Source: Methanothrix sp. (GTDB lineage Archaea; Halobacteriota; Methanosarcinia; Methanotrichales; Methanotrichaceae). Taken from it: a stretch of 35,072 nucleotides of DNA. The notes beneath the pieces were generated by a model. It was not told the origin of the DNA. It ran no database searches and saw only the letters and a program-made list of their open reading frames with translations. Of this stretch, positions 14,622 through 21,872 are shown piece after piece (position 1 is the first letter of the stretch; each line of letters starts with the position of its first letter). A program made the translations under genes and the position numbers. The stretch is taken from NCBI GenBank assembly GCA_024649985.1, contig JANKMW010000002.1, positions 1 through 35,072 on the forward strand, given 5' to 3'.

Positions 14622-15122
14622 TCAGTCTATCCTCTTGAACCTCTCCCCCTTGACGCCGCAGACGGGGCACTTATCCGGCGGGACCCTCTCGGCAGTCATG
14701 CCGCAGACGGGGCAGACGTAGTAGGGGCTGCTCTCCACCCCCCGCGACTCCAGGTTCTCCATCATGTCGTGGTAGAGGCGGGCATGGATCTCCTCGACGT
14801 CGCTCGCGTACCGGAAGGACCTCTCCGCGGCCTTGTCCCCTTCGGATATGGCGGCCTCGATCATCCCGGGGTACATCTCCTTGAACTCGTGGGTCTCTCC
14901 TGCGATCGCCTCCCTCAGGTTCTCCTTCGTCGCCTTGACCTTCTTCATCGCATTGAGGTGGTTTTTCGCATGGACCGCCTCCGCCTCGGCGGCGGCCCGG
15001 AAGAGCCTCGCCGCTTGGGGGTAGCCCTCAAGGTCCGCCTTCTCGGCGAAGGCGAGGTACATCCGGTTCGCCTGGGACTCCCCGGCGAAGGCCTCATTCA
15101 GGTGATCCTCTGATTTTGACAT
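14622..15122 (-). CDS. Rubrerythrin
   Basis: 166 residues from ATG 15122 (MSKSEDHLNEAFAGESQANR). The frame remains open 28 codons further up, but that part is unlike the family. A diiron four-helix domain carries ligands in FAGESQANRMYLAFAEKA, EAEAVHAKNH, GETHEFKEMYP and EEIHARLYH. The C-terminal rubredoxin-like zinc/iron site is CPVCG...CPVCG. It reduces hydrogen peroxide in the cytoplasm and protects oxygen-sensitive enzymes. A TATA box near 15235 predicts a leader of about 90 nt, and an exact 10-bp direct repeat brackets that box. Confidence 0.92.
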   Translation of the reverse strand: MSKSEDHLNEAFAGESQANRMYLAFAEKADLEGYPQAARLFRAAAEAEAVHAKNHLNAMKKVKATKENLREAIAGETHEFKEMYPGMIEAAISEGDKAAERSFRYASDVEEIHARLYHDMMENLESRGVESSPYYVCPVCGMTAERVPPDKCPVCGVKGERFKRID

Positions 15123-15221
15123 GGTATCTGCCTCAAAGACTGGTTCGATAAGCTGTATCTTACACAATGGCATAAATCCTCTCGCTTTGGGGAGGTGGAA
15201 CAGCACATGAGATTTGCATAT

Positions 15222-15253
15222 CCAGATACAATTTTTATATGTGCCAGATACAA
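15222..15253. promoter_or_regulatory. 10-bp direct repeats flanking the rubrerythrin TATA box
   Basis: ccagatacaa occurs at 15222-15231 and again at 15244-15253, 22 bp apart, i.e. about two helical turns on the same DNA face. Between them the minus strand reads acatataaaaat, a good box A for rubrerythrin. This is the geometry of an operator pair for a dimeric regulator. Confidence 0.55.
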
Positions 15254-15282
15254 AAGTTATTTATTGTTGAATGGTATGAACT

Positions 15283-15297
15283 ATTTATAATTTAAAT
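15283..15297 (+). promoter_or_regulatory. TATA box of the orphan membrane protein gene
   Basis: atttataatttaaat gives a transcript start near 15314, just before ATG 15318. Confidence 0.5.
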
Positions 15298-15317
15298 GGT
15301 GCGAAGGGGCCTTGATC

Positions 15318-16166
15318 ATGTCAAATGGATCTGACGCTAAGGATTTAACGAAGACTTCTATTTTGCCGCCCTTCACGGCGGTTCGGATGGTCTGGGCACA
15401 GACGGGAGCGTCTTCTGACGATGAGCAATCCCAGATAACTGCCACTTTGGTGAAGAATTCTATGAAAAATATTCGCGAAAAGGCTGAAGCCGATGGCGTC
15501 AACGAGAACGAAAAGGAATATGTTCTAAGCGCGTTGGCGACCATGGAATCGAGCCTGCGCAACCTGGATATCGCTTACAAGGGCCGAACCTTAAACTTCG
15601 AAGAGAACGAGAAGCTCAGGGAAGCGTATCTGGACTCGATTAAAGAAGGGATAGAGTTCGGAAACAAAGCAAAAGATCTTCTTAAATCCTTGCCTACGAT
15701 GACTATTGGTGCCGTTGGTGGTGTTACTATTGTCAGTCATCTTTTTGGAGATTTACAAGAAGAATCGTTGTGGGGTATAGGCCTGGCGTTCGCGGCGGCT
15801 GGCTACTTGGTAAACCTCGTGATTGTAAGAGCGGGGAGAACAAAAACACAAAAGTATTATGTAGTTCAGGACTACGAACGAGGACTTTACTACGATCAGT
15901 ACGTCTCCAGAGCAGCAAATATATTGACATCTCTTTATCTGGATCTGGATAGAATTCATAAAAACGCCTTTGGACAGCGATATCCTGTTGATACGACGGA
16001 TGAAAGTGCCATAGTTGACGATGTCCTCAAAGGCGTCCGTAATACGTACTGCAAGTATGTTCACAAGCACATGAGAGAGGATAAGGTGACTCACGAACTA
16101 TGGCCTCTCTGTGAGACCGGAAATGAGGATGCTGTGAAGAAGTGCCCCCACTGGGAAGGTAAGTAA
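15318..16166 (+). CDS. Orphan protein with two membrane segments and atypical codon usage
   Basis: 282 residues from ATG 15318 (a TTG lies two codons upstream). I recognise no family. The first ~125 residues are soluble and helical. Two adjacent hydrophobic segments follow (TMTIGAVGGVTIVSHLFG, about 127-144, and LWGIGLAFAAAGYLVNLVIV, about 151-170), then a soluble tail of about 110 residues with three cysteines and three histidines near the end. This suggests a hairpin in the membrane with both large domains on the same side. The gene is visibly AT-richer than its neighbours and uses codons such as TTA, ATT, GTT and AAA freely. The flanking spacers are AT-rich too, and it is the only main gene here ending in TAA apart from thiC, hemA and the RidA remnant. 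Transfer from another source is likely. The role could be in defence or sensing, but nothing proves it. Confidence 0.75.
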   Translation: MSNGSDAKDLTKTSILPPFTAVRMVWAQTGASSDDEQSQITATLVKNSMKNIREKAEADGVNENEKEYVLSALATMESSLRNLDIAYKGRTLNFEENEKLREAYLDSIKEGIEFGNKAKDLLKSLPTMTIGAVGGVTIVSHLFGDLQEESLWGIGLAFAAAGYLVNLVIVRAGRTKTQKYYVVQDYERGLYYDQYVSRAANILTSLYLDLDRIHKNAFGQRYPVDTTDESAIVDDVLKGVRNTYCKYVHKHMREDKVTHELWPLCETGNEDAVKKCPHWEGK

Positions 16167-16184
16167 GGCCGTTAAATGGGGTGC

Positions 16185-16193
16185 AATTATATT
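16185..16193 (+). promoter_or_regulatory. TATA box of the AMMECR1 gene
   Basis: aattatatt is centred about 35 nt before ATG 16224, giving a leader of about 9 nt. Confidence 0.5.
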
Positions 16194-16223
16194 CACAGCG
16201 GACGCCTAATAATCCTTTAGTAC

Positions 16224-16847
16224 ATGGCGGCCAGAGATCCCTCCATGCTCACCATCGAAGAGGGGAGGCGGGCTGTAACTCTCGCGAGGGACGCCCTGAC
16301 GGCTTACGTCGAGAAGAGGGATAGGATAAGGCCGGAGGGCCTTCCGCCGTCCTTCCAGGAGAAGGCCGGGGTATTCGTCACCCTTCATGAGGACGGCGAA
16401 CTCCGGGGTTGCATAGGCTACCCCGAGCCGGTGATGGAGCTATCGCGGGCGATAGTCGACTCGGCGATAAACGCCGGCGCGAATGATCCCCGGTTTCCCC
16501 GGGTCCGGCCTGACGAGCTTCCCAAAATCGAGATCGAGGTGACAGTCCTCACCCCGCCGAGGCGCTACGACGTCAGAAACCGGGACCTTCCGGAGGCGGT
16601 CAAGATCGGGGAACACGGCCTCATCGTCCGCAGGGGCATGTGGTCTGGGCTCCTTCTGCCCCAGGTGGCGACGGAGTGGGAGTTCGACCCGACGGACTTT
16701 CTATGTCAGACCTGCCTCAAGGCGGGCCTGCCCCCCGACTCCTGGATAGACGAGGAGACGGAGGTCCTCTTCTTCGAGGGGCAGGTCTTCGCCGAGGTGG
16801 CCCCCGGCGGCGAGGTGGTGGAGAAAGAGCTGGAGAGCTGCTCCTGA
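16224..16847 (+). CDS. AMMECR1 family protein
   Basis: 207 residues, the typical size of archaeal AMMECR1 proteins. The invariant LRGCIGY stretch is present (DGELRGCIGYPEPVMEL). The block AINAGANDPRFPRVRPDELP is followed by IEIEVTVLTPP, IGEHGLIVRRGMWSGLLLPQ and the cysteine pair FLCQTCLKAGLPPDSW. The fold is a two-subdomain alpha/beta protein. The biochemical function is not established, although related sequences are often linked with radical-SAM or dioxygenase (MEMO1) partners. Here it is monocistronic and converges with thiC. Confidence 0.9.
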   Translation: MAARDPSMLTIEEGRRAVTLARDALTAYVEKRDRIRPEGLPPSFQEKAGVFVTLHEDGELRGCIGYPEPVMELSRAIVDSAINAGANDPRFPRVRPDELPKIEIEVTVLTPPRRYDVRNRDLPEAVKIGEHGLIVRRGMWSGLLLPQVATEWEFDPTDFLCQTCLKAGLPPDSWIDEETEVLFFEGQVFAEVAPGGEVVEKELESCS

Positions 16848-16872
16848 GGTATTCGGCTCTCAGGGGAGCCCT

Positions 16873-18180
16873 TTAGATCTCTTTCTCCGCCTTCTTCGTA
16901 TTCTTCTTCGCCTTCTCTTCTTCCCGCTCCATCGCCTCTCGCGCTAGCCTTATGGCGCATAGCTCGTCGCACATGGTGCAGGTGTCGACGTCCACCCCCC
17001 TCCGGTGGCGGATCATCCTGGCGATGGCGGGGTTTATGGCCAGGTCGAACTGGGCGGGCCAGTCGAGGTCCCTTCTGGCCACCGCCATCTTCCTGTCCCA
17101 CTCGCGGGCCCTATCTCTCACCCCGGGCTTTGTGAGGTCGCAGGCGTGGGCGGCGATCCTGGTGACGACCGTCCCCTCGAAGATGTCCTCCTTTGTAGGA
17201 AGGTCCAGGTGCTCGCTGGGCGTCGTCGCGCAGAGGAAGTCTGCGCCGTTCATCCCGGCTATCGTCCCTCCGATGGCGGCGGTGATGTGGTCGTAGCCTG
17301 GGGCGATGTCGGTGACGATGGGCCCCAGGAGGTAGAGGGGCGCGCCGTCGGCGACGTACTTCATAGCCTTGACGCTCGTCTCGATCTCGTCGGCGGGGAC
17401 GTGCCCCGGCCCCTCCACCATCGCCTGGACCCCGGCCCTCCTCGCCCGGTCGACGAGCTCGCCGAGCATGATGAACTCCATGTACTTCGCCCGGTCGCTG
17501 GCGTCCTCGATGCAGCCGGGGCGCAGGCCGTCGCCTAGACTCAAAGTCAGCTCGTGCTCTCTTGCTATGTCCAGGAGGTGGTCGAACTCGGCGTAGTAGG
17601 GGTTATCCTCCCCGGTCTCGCTCATGTACTTGAGGGTGAGGGAGCCTCCCCTGCTGACGACGCCCATGATCCTGTGGCTGTTCTTCAGCCTCTCAAAGCT
17701 GTTGAGGTTGACGCCTACGTGGACGGTGACGAAGTCGACGCCGTCCTTCGCCTGCCGCTCCAGGGCGTCGAAGAGCCCCTGGCTGGTGAGGTCTCCTGCC
17801 ACCTCTGCCTGGTATATGGGGACGGTCCCGACGGGTATAGCTACGGCGGCGAGAACCCGCCGCCTTATCTCGTCCAGGTCGCCGCCGGTAGATAGATCCA
17901 TCACGGTGTCGGCCCCCGCCTCCATCGCCACCACTGCCTTCTCCACCTCGGCCTCGGGGTCGGCGAGGCCGCGGGACGATCCCAGGTTCAGGTTGACCTT
18001 GGTGGTGAGGTTCTCGCCGATCCCGATGGGGTCGATCTCTCGGCGAACGTTCCTTGGGATCACGGCCCGGCCCCGGGCTACGAGGCGGGCGAGCTTCTCG
18101 GGGTCGACCCCCTCCTTCCTGGCTACGGCCTCCACCTCGGGGGGAGTCTTCCCCTTCTTCGCGTCTTCGATAATAGTCAT
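16873..18180 (-). CDS. thiC: Phosphomethylpyrimidine synthase ThiC
   Basis: 435 residues. Radical-SAM enzyme that converts aminoimidazole ribotide into hydroxymethylpyrimidine phosphate for thiamine. Visible motifs include [93 protein letters not shown] and [17 protein letters not shown]. The cluster motif near the C-terminus is C-T-M-C-D-E-L-C, i.e. CX2CX3C, one residue shorter than the bacterial CX2CX4C. The ATG at 18180 lies in a gap shared with a divergent metallo-beta-lactamase gene. I see no TPP riboswitch in the short leader. Confidence 0.93.
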   Translation of the reverse strand: MTIIEDAKKGKTPPEVEAVARKEGVDPEKLARLVARGRAVIPRNVRREIDPIGIGENLTTKVNLNLGSSRGLADPEAEVEKAVVAMEAGADTVMDLSTGGDLDEIRRRVLAAVAIPVGTVPIYQAEVAGDLTSQGLFDALERQAKDGVDFVTVHVGVNLNSFERLKNSHRIMGVVSRGGSLTLKYMSETGEDNPYYAEFDHLLDIAREHELTLSLGDGLRPGCIEDASDRAKYMEFIMLGELVDRARRAGVQAMVEGPGHVPADEIETSVKAMKYVADGAPLYLLGPIVTDIAPGYDHITAAIGGTIAGMNGADFLCATTPSEHLDLPTKEDIFEGTVVTRIAAHACDLTKPGVRDRAREWDRKMAVARRDLDWPAQFDLAINPAIARMIRHRRGVDVDTCTMCDELCAIRLAREAMEREEEKAKKNTKKAEKEI

Positions 18181-18192
18181 GATACCAACTAG

Positions 18193-18202
18193 CTAATATA
18201 TT
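18193..18202 (+). promoter_or_regulatory. TATA box in the thiC / metallo-beta-lactamase gap
   Basis: ctaatatatt predicts a plus-strand start near 18224, 13 nt before TTG 18237. It is nearly symmetrical but lies too close to the thiC ATG to serve that gene at the usual distance. Confidence 0.45.
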
Positions 18203-18236
18203 GAAGGAATTACACTTGTCTTATGGGGTGGTTTGT

Positions 18237-18885
18237 TTGGTGAAAGTGCATAAGGTTAACGGCGGCGCCACCTCCTACGAGGGGAACGTCTATCTGATCG
18301 TCGACGAGGTGGCGGTCCTCATCGATGCGGGGAGGGACGCTTCAGCGATCCTCGATAACGTCCGGGGTCTGATGGATCCCGGGGAGATCGAGTTCATCAT
18401 CCTCACCCACTGCCACCACGACCACACCGCCGCGGTCCCCGCCCTCAAGGCGGCGACGGGGGCAAAGGTCCTGATAGGGGAAGGGGAGGTCTGCGACCTC
18501 GGCGACGACGTCGCCACAGGATCCTACCGGTACGCAGAGGATCCTGCGGAGTTCGGGGTAGACGGGACCCTGGAGGGGGGGGGACGTAATCAACCTCGGA
18601 AAGTGGGCGCTTTCGGTCATCGAAACGCCGGGCCACTCCCCCGGTTCCATCTCTTTATACGAGCCGAGGGCGAGGGTCCTCTTCTCAGGGGACCCCCTCC
18701 TCCCCCACGGGAATATCGGGAGGACCCGCCGGTCGGAGGAGGTGGTGAGGGACCTGGTCAGATCCATCGAACGGCTCGCGTCCCTGGACGTCCGGGTCCT
18801 CTACCCCGGCCACATGGAGCCGACGGACGAGAACGTCGGCGAGCAGATGAGAACGAGCCTCGCGTTTGCAAGGTCGATCCACTGA
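18237..18885 (+). pseudogene. Metallo-beta-lactamase fold hydrolase, frameshifted at a 9-G run
   Basis: Paralogue of the intact gene at 21218-21859. TTG 18237 aligns with the ATG of the paralogue (MVKVHKVNGG against MVEVHKVSGS). The HxHxDH motif is intact (LTHCHHDHTA). After VDGTLEGG the frame is lost at 18575-18583, a run of nine G; with eight G the protein continues VINLGKWALSVIETPGHSPG to ARVLFSGDPLLPHGNIGRT and YPGHMEP, ending at TGA 18885 (about 215 residues). As read, translation drifts into a long out-of-frame tail ending at 18941. The second half contains further metal ligands (TPGH, SGD, YPGH), so the frameshift should inactivate the enzyme. This may be a slippage site, a decayed gene or a sequence error. 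Confidence 0.85.
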
Positions 18886-18907
18886 TTCCGCTGCTCCGGA
18901 CCGCCGC

Positions 18908-18917
18908 CTATTTTTAT
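18908..18917 (+). promoter_or_regulatory. TATA box of the membrane methyltransferase gene
   Basis: ctatttttat is centred about 28 nt before ATG 18941, predicting an almost leaderless mRNA. Confidence 0.5.
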
Positions 18918-18940
18918 CATCGGGATCGAGCGGATCGGTG

Positions 18941-19558
18941 ATGCTCGACGACCTCTTCGATCTCGTCTTTCTTGCCGGATTTCTCGCCGCCTCCCTGATC
19001 CGGGTCTACTGGCTGAAGAAAACCCCCTCCTGGTGGCGGGAGCCGACGGAGGTCGCCGATAGCCGCGAGAGAAAGCAGGACCGCCCCCTCATGCTCCTCA
19101 CGGCCGCGGGGATGATCGTCGTCCCCTTCCTCTATCTCTTCACATCGAGGCTCGACTTCGCTGACTATACCCTGCCGGAGACGGCAAGCCTCGTCGCGGG
19201 CTCCCTGGGCGGCGCCCTCTTCCTCCAGGCCCTCTTGCTCCTGTGGCGGTCTCACGCCGATCTGGCCGGGAGCTTCTCGCCGGGGCTTCAGATCCGAAAG
19301 AATCACAGGCTTGTCACGACGGGGGTCTACGAGCGGGTCCGCCACCCGATGTACGCGGCCCACCTCCTCTGGGCGGCGGCCCAGCTTCTCCTCCTCCACA
19401 ACTGGATCGCCGGCCCCGCCTTCCTGGTGGCGTCCCTCCCTTTATACGCCGCCCGAATCCCCCGGGAGGAGGAGATGATGGAAGAGAAGTTCGGCGAGGA
19501 GTATCGGCGGTATGCGGAGCGGACGGGGCGGGTGGTCCCGCGGTGGCGGCGGGGATAG
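18941..19558 (+). CDS. Isoprenylcysteine carboxyl methyltransferase (ICMT/PEMT) family membrane protein
   Basis: 205 residues from ATG 18941; an upstream TTG extension to 18866 runs through the previous gene and is unlikely. Several hydrophobic segments are visible: about 5-21, 53-70, 80-102 and 140-175. The catalytic signature of the ICMT/PEMT family is present: LVTTGVYERVRHPMYAAHLLWAAA, then a hydrophobic pair, then IPREEEMMEEKFGEEYRRYAERTGR, which binds S-adenosylmethionine at the membrane face. Archaeal members probably methylate lipids or small lipophilic molecules; the substrate is unknown. It sits between the two duplicated families of this region. Stop TAG. Confidence 0.85.
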   Translation: MLDDLFDLVFLAGFLAASLIRVYWLKKTPSWWREPTEVADSRERKQDRPLMLLTAAGMIVVPFLYLFTSRLDFADYTLPETASLVAGSLGGALFLQALLLLWRSHADLAGSFSPGLQIRKNHRLVTTGVYERVRHPMYAAHLLWAAAQLLLLHNWIAGPAFLVASLPLYAARIPREEEMMEEKFGEEYRRYAERTGRVVPRWRRG

Positions 19559-19614
19559 TCCGCCAAGAAGGAGACGATCAGATCGTCGCCAGCGCTACCA
19601 CCCCCCAGCTTTCT

Positions 19615-19840
19615 CTACCTCCCCCCCGGCACCTGGATCTCCGTCACCCGCTCCTCCGGCGGCATCGATTCGCCCCACCGGACGTAGACCTCCCGGCGGC
19701 GTCCGTCGGATGGAGCCCATTCTGGAAGACCCATCTGTAGAGCTGGTGTGGACTTCTTCAAGGCTGGTTCAAGCCTCCTTATTGTCAGGTACGCCACCTA
19801 CGCCGCCGGGAGGCCCCCAACGCCGCCCTGCCCACGGGGC
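19615..19840 (-). pseudogene. Degenerate C-terminal fragment of a GyrI-like domain gene
   Basis: The minus strand encodes a second copy of the tail of the GyrI-like gene at 20553-21036. VAYLT, REVYVRWGESMPPEERVTEIQVPGGR matches VAYLT, REVYVKWGEEMPPEEQVTEIQVPVGR almost residue for residue, and the DNA is similar over the whole stretch. The middle is scrambled by frameshifts (RRLEPALKKSTPALQMGL in place of KGPYTNLEDAYTQLYGWVF). The N-terminal half is missing. It is a relic with no start codon of its own. Confidence 0.8.
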
Positions 19841-19922
19841 CACCGCCGAAAGATCTTAAAAGTAAGACGAGCAAGACCAGCATCCAGAAGAAACCCTGGA
19901 AGGCCTGAGAAGGGGGTGCTTT

Positions 19923-20234
19923 GTGGATACGGCGCGGTCGAAGAACGGCGTTCCCATCCGTCTGCCGGAGGAGAGATGGCTACACATAACTGAGTCGCAT
20001 TCCGAGATGGTAGGCTTTTACTCCGACGTCCTGGAGACGGTAGAATCTCCGGATGCCATCTTTGAGGGGGGATCTGGAGAGCTTCTGGCGGTCAGGCGGG
20101 TGCAAATCGATAAATACCTCGTCGTCGTTTATAAAGAGGTGAGCAAAGAGGACGGCTTTTTGATCACAGCATTTCTCACGAGGAAGCGAGGCCAGCTTGA
20201 AAGGAGATCGAAGGTATGGGAGCTGCAGAAGTAG
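19923..20234 (+). CDS. Small protein, possible RelE/barnase-like (PBECR-type) nuclease toxin
   Basis: 103 residues from GTG 19923; aagggggtg lies 8 nt upstream. The order GVPIRLPEERWLHITESHSE, then FYSDVLETVESPDAIFEGGSG, then KYLVVVYKEVSKEDGFLITAFLTRK resembles the small barnase/EndoU/RelE-like fold proteins that often accompany DUF2283 genes: a helix with an R-W-x-H-I motif, a PD.I hairpin and a final strand ending in ITAF.T. A nuclease activity is inference from these resemblances. It overlaps the DUF2283 gene by 19 nt, so the two are coexpressed. Copies of a GyrI-like gene tail lie on both sides of the pair. Confidence 0.55.
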   Translation: MDTARSKNGVPIRLPEERWLHITESHSEMVGFYSDVLETVESPDAIFEGGSGELLAVRRVQIDKYLVVVYKEVSKEDGFLITAFLTRKRGQLERRSKVWELQK

Positions 20235-20467
20235 AGAAGATCTCTGACCTGGTGCCCCATTTTCTGGGCATCCCTCACAAGAAGATCTGGATCGATTATG
20301 ACGAAGAGGCGGACGTCCTTTACGTCAGCTTCAAAAAGCCGAGCCACGCCGACGACTCCGAGATCACCGAGGACGGCGTCATAGTCAGGCGCGAGAAGGG
20401 CGCGGTGGTGGGGATGACCTTCCTGAACGCGTCAAAAAGGGGAACGGCCCCAAAGAGTCGCGGCTAG
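20216..20467 (+). CDS. DUF2283 family protein
   Basis: 83 residues. The DUF2283 core is clear: KIWIDYDEEADVLYVSF, then SEITEDGVIVRREKGAVVGMTFLNASKR. The family is small, beta-rich and often found beside small toxin-like genes in archaea and cyanobacteria. The ATG lies inside the last codons of the preceding gene (19-nt overlap), so the pair is translationally coupled. It could act as the antitoxin or partner; this is inference. Stop TAG. Confidence 0.75.
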   Translation: MGAAEVEKISDLVPHFLGIPHKKIWIDYDEEADVLYVSFKKPSHADDSEITEDGVIVRREKGAVVGMTFLNASKRGTAPKSRG

Positions 20468-20552
20468 ACTGAGATCGCCCTCGCCTATTCGCTCTTCCTT
20501 TCATCCTCTCCTCCACCCTCTTTTCTTTCCTCTTCCCTCTCGCCCTCTTCCC

Positions 20553-21036
20553 CTACCTCCCCACCGGCACCTGTATCTCCGTCACCTGCTCCTCCGGTGG
20601 CATCTCCTCGCCCCATTTGACGTAAACCTCCCGGGCGGCGTCTTTGGGCTGAAAGCCGTTTGAGAAGACCCAGCCGTAGAGCTGGGTGTAGGCGTCTTCG
20701 AGGTTGGTGTAGGGCCCCTTCACCGTCAGGTATGCCACTTCTGCCTCTGCCAACACCTCCACCGCCGCCCCGCCTTCGGCGACCTCGGGGGTCTCGCCGC
20801 AACCGGCATCGTCACCTTGAACCGCACCTCCTCGGGGGGATGGAGGCGGGGTCGTCGTAGTAGAGGGCGAGGCCCATCGGCGAGCCCGAGAGGGGAGGGA
20901 TCAACTTTTCGGCCATCCAGGCGGCCAAATCCTCGTAGGCCTTCGGGACGGTGACGGCGAAGGGGAGGCCCTTCCCCCAGAGGCTCGCCACCCGCAGGGC
21001 GGGGAAGCTCTTTATGTTGATCTCATACTGGGACAT
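20553..21036 (-). pseudogene. GyrI-like small-molecule-binding domain protein with two frameshifts
   Basis: The protein begins MSQYEINIKSFPALRVASLWGKG at ATG 21036 and is in frame to DPASIPP. It then loses frame at the C6 run (plus coordinates 20834-20839; seven needed), reads through EEVRFKVTMPVA in another frame, and shifts again near 20797 before GETPEVAEGGAAVEVLAEAEVAYLTVKGPYTNLEDAYTQLYGWVF and VTEIQVPVGR. Restoring two single bases gives a normal GyrI/AraC-effector-binding domain of about 160 residues, which in relatives binds hydrophobic small molecules. A minus-strand TATA (about 21076-21083) and the divergent metallo-beta-lactamase promoter suggest the gene was, or is, functional. Stop TAG. 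Confidence 0.8.
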
Positions 21037-21075
21037 ATCGACACCTTCAAAGCTGATCTGGAGAATGTCTATTTT

Positions 21076-21083
21076 CTTAAAAG
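21076..21083 (-). promoter_or_regulatory. TATA box of the GyrI-like gene
   Basis: The minus strand reads ccttttaaga, predicting a leader of about 17 nt before ATG 21036. Confidence 0.45.
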
Positions 21084-21177
21084 GTTGTTGATCGCCCCGG
21101 TAGATGAGCCTTCCTCGAACCATGCCCGAACCACCCTCTAACCATCCCCGAACCGCCCGGAATCTCGCTTCCAAACA

Positions 21178-21186
21178 GATATATCG
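21178..21186 (+). promoter_or_regulatory. TATA box of the second metallo-beta-lactamase gene
   Basis: agatatatc predicts a start near 21208, about 10 nt before ATG 21218. Confidence 0.5.
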
Positions 21187-21217
21187 GTGGAGCCCATCCG
21201 GGGGAGCAGGTGTTGGA

Positions 21218-21859
21218 ATGGTGGAAGTCCACAAGGTCTCAGGCTCTCCCTTCGACGGGAACGTCTACCTGATAAAAGACGAGGTCCCGGTCCTCATCGA
21301 CGCCGGGATGGATCCGGAGCCGACGCTGCGGAAGATCCAAAAGTTCATCGACCCGGAGGATATCGAGATGATCATCCTCACCCACAGCCATCACGACCAC
21401 TCCGGGGGGGTCGTGCGGCTGAAGGAGGCGACGGGAGCGAGGGTTCTGATCCACGAGGAGGAGGCGGGCTTCCTCGGCGACGATATGGCGACCGTCGCCT
21501 ACTTATTCGGCCTCTCGGCCCCGGAGCTGAAGGCCGACGGGGTCCTGAACGAGGGGGACGTCCTCGACCTGGGGGAGTGGAAGCTGGAGGTGATGCACAC
21601 CCCGGGCCACTCGCCGGGGGGGATCTGCCTCTATGAGAGGAAGGCTCGGGTCCTCTTCTCCGGGGATACCGTATTTCCCCAGGGGAACATCGGGAGGACC
21701 GACCTTTATGCCGGATGCGGCTCTGACCTCGTCAGCTCCATCGAGAGGCTGACGGCCCTGGAGGTGGAGGTCCTCTACCCCGGCCACATGGAGGTCGTCA
21801 GCGGCGAGGTGGGCCGCCAGATCCAGGCGAGCCTGCGGTTTGCGCGGAGCGTCCTATGA
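21218..21859 (+). CDS. Metallo-beta-lactamase fold hydrolase (glyoxalase II-like)
   Basis: 213 residues from ATG 21218 (MVEVHKVSGSPFDGNVYLI); an in-frame extension to 21104 runs through the promoter. The metal motif is LTHSHHDHSG, with later ligands in HTPGHSPGG, LFSGDTVFPQGNIGRTD and LYPGHMEVV. The protein is cytoplasmic and probably hydrolyses a thioester or similar bond, as in glyoxalase II relatives; the substrate is unknown. Intact paralogue of the broken gene at 18237. It is followed after 13 nt by argD but has its own promoter. Confidence 0.88.
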   Translation: MVEVHKVSGSPFDGNVYLIKDEVPVLIDAGMDPEPTLRKIQKFIDPEDIEMIILTHSHHDHSGGVVRLKEATGARVLIHEEEAGFLGDDMATVAYLFGLSAPELKADGVLNEGDVLDLGEWKLEVMHTPGHSPGGICLYERKARVLFSGDTVFPQGNIGRTDLYAGCGSDLVSSIERLTALEVEVLYPGHMEVVSGEVGRQIQASLRFARSVL

Positions 21860-21872
21860 TCGATAGAGAGCG

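Noticed and set aside
18181-18236. TPP riboswitch ahead of thiC
   Set aside because: The gap is too short and lacks the conserved CUGAGA-type core.
18600-18941. C-terminal extension of the first metallo-beta-lactamase frame
   Set aside because: Out-of-frame translation after the G9 run; the homologous sequence is in the neighbouring frame.
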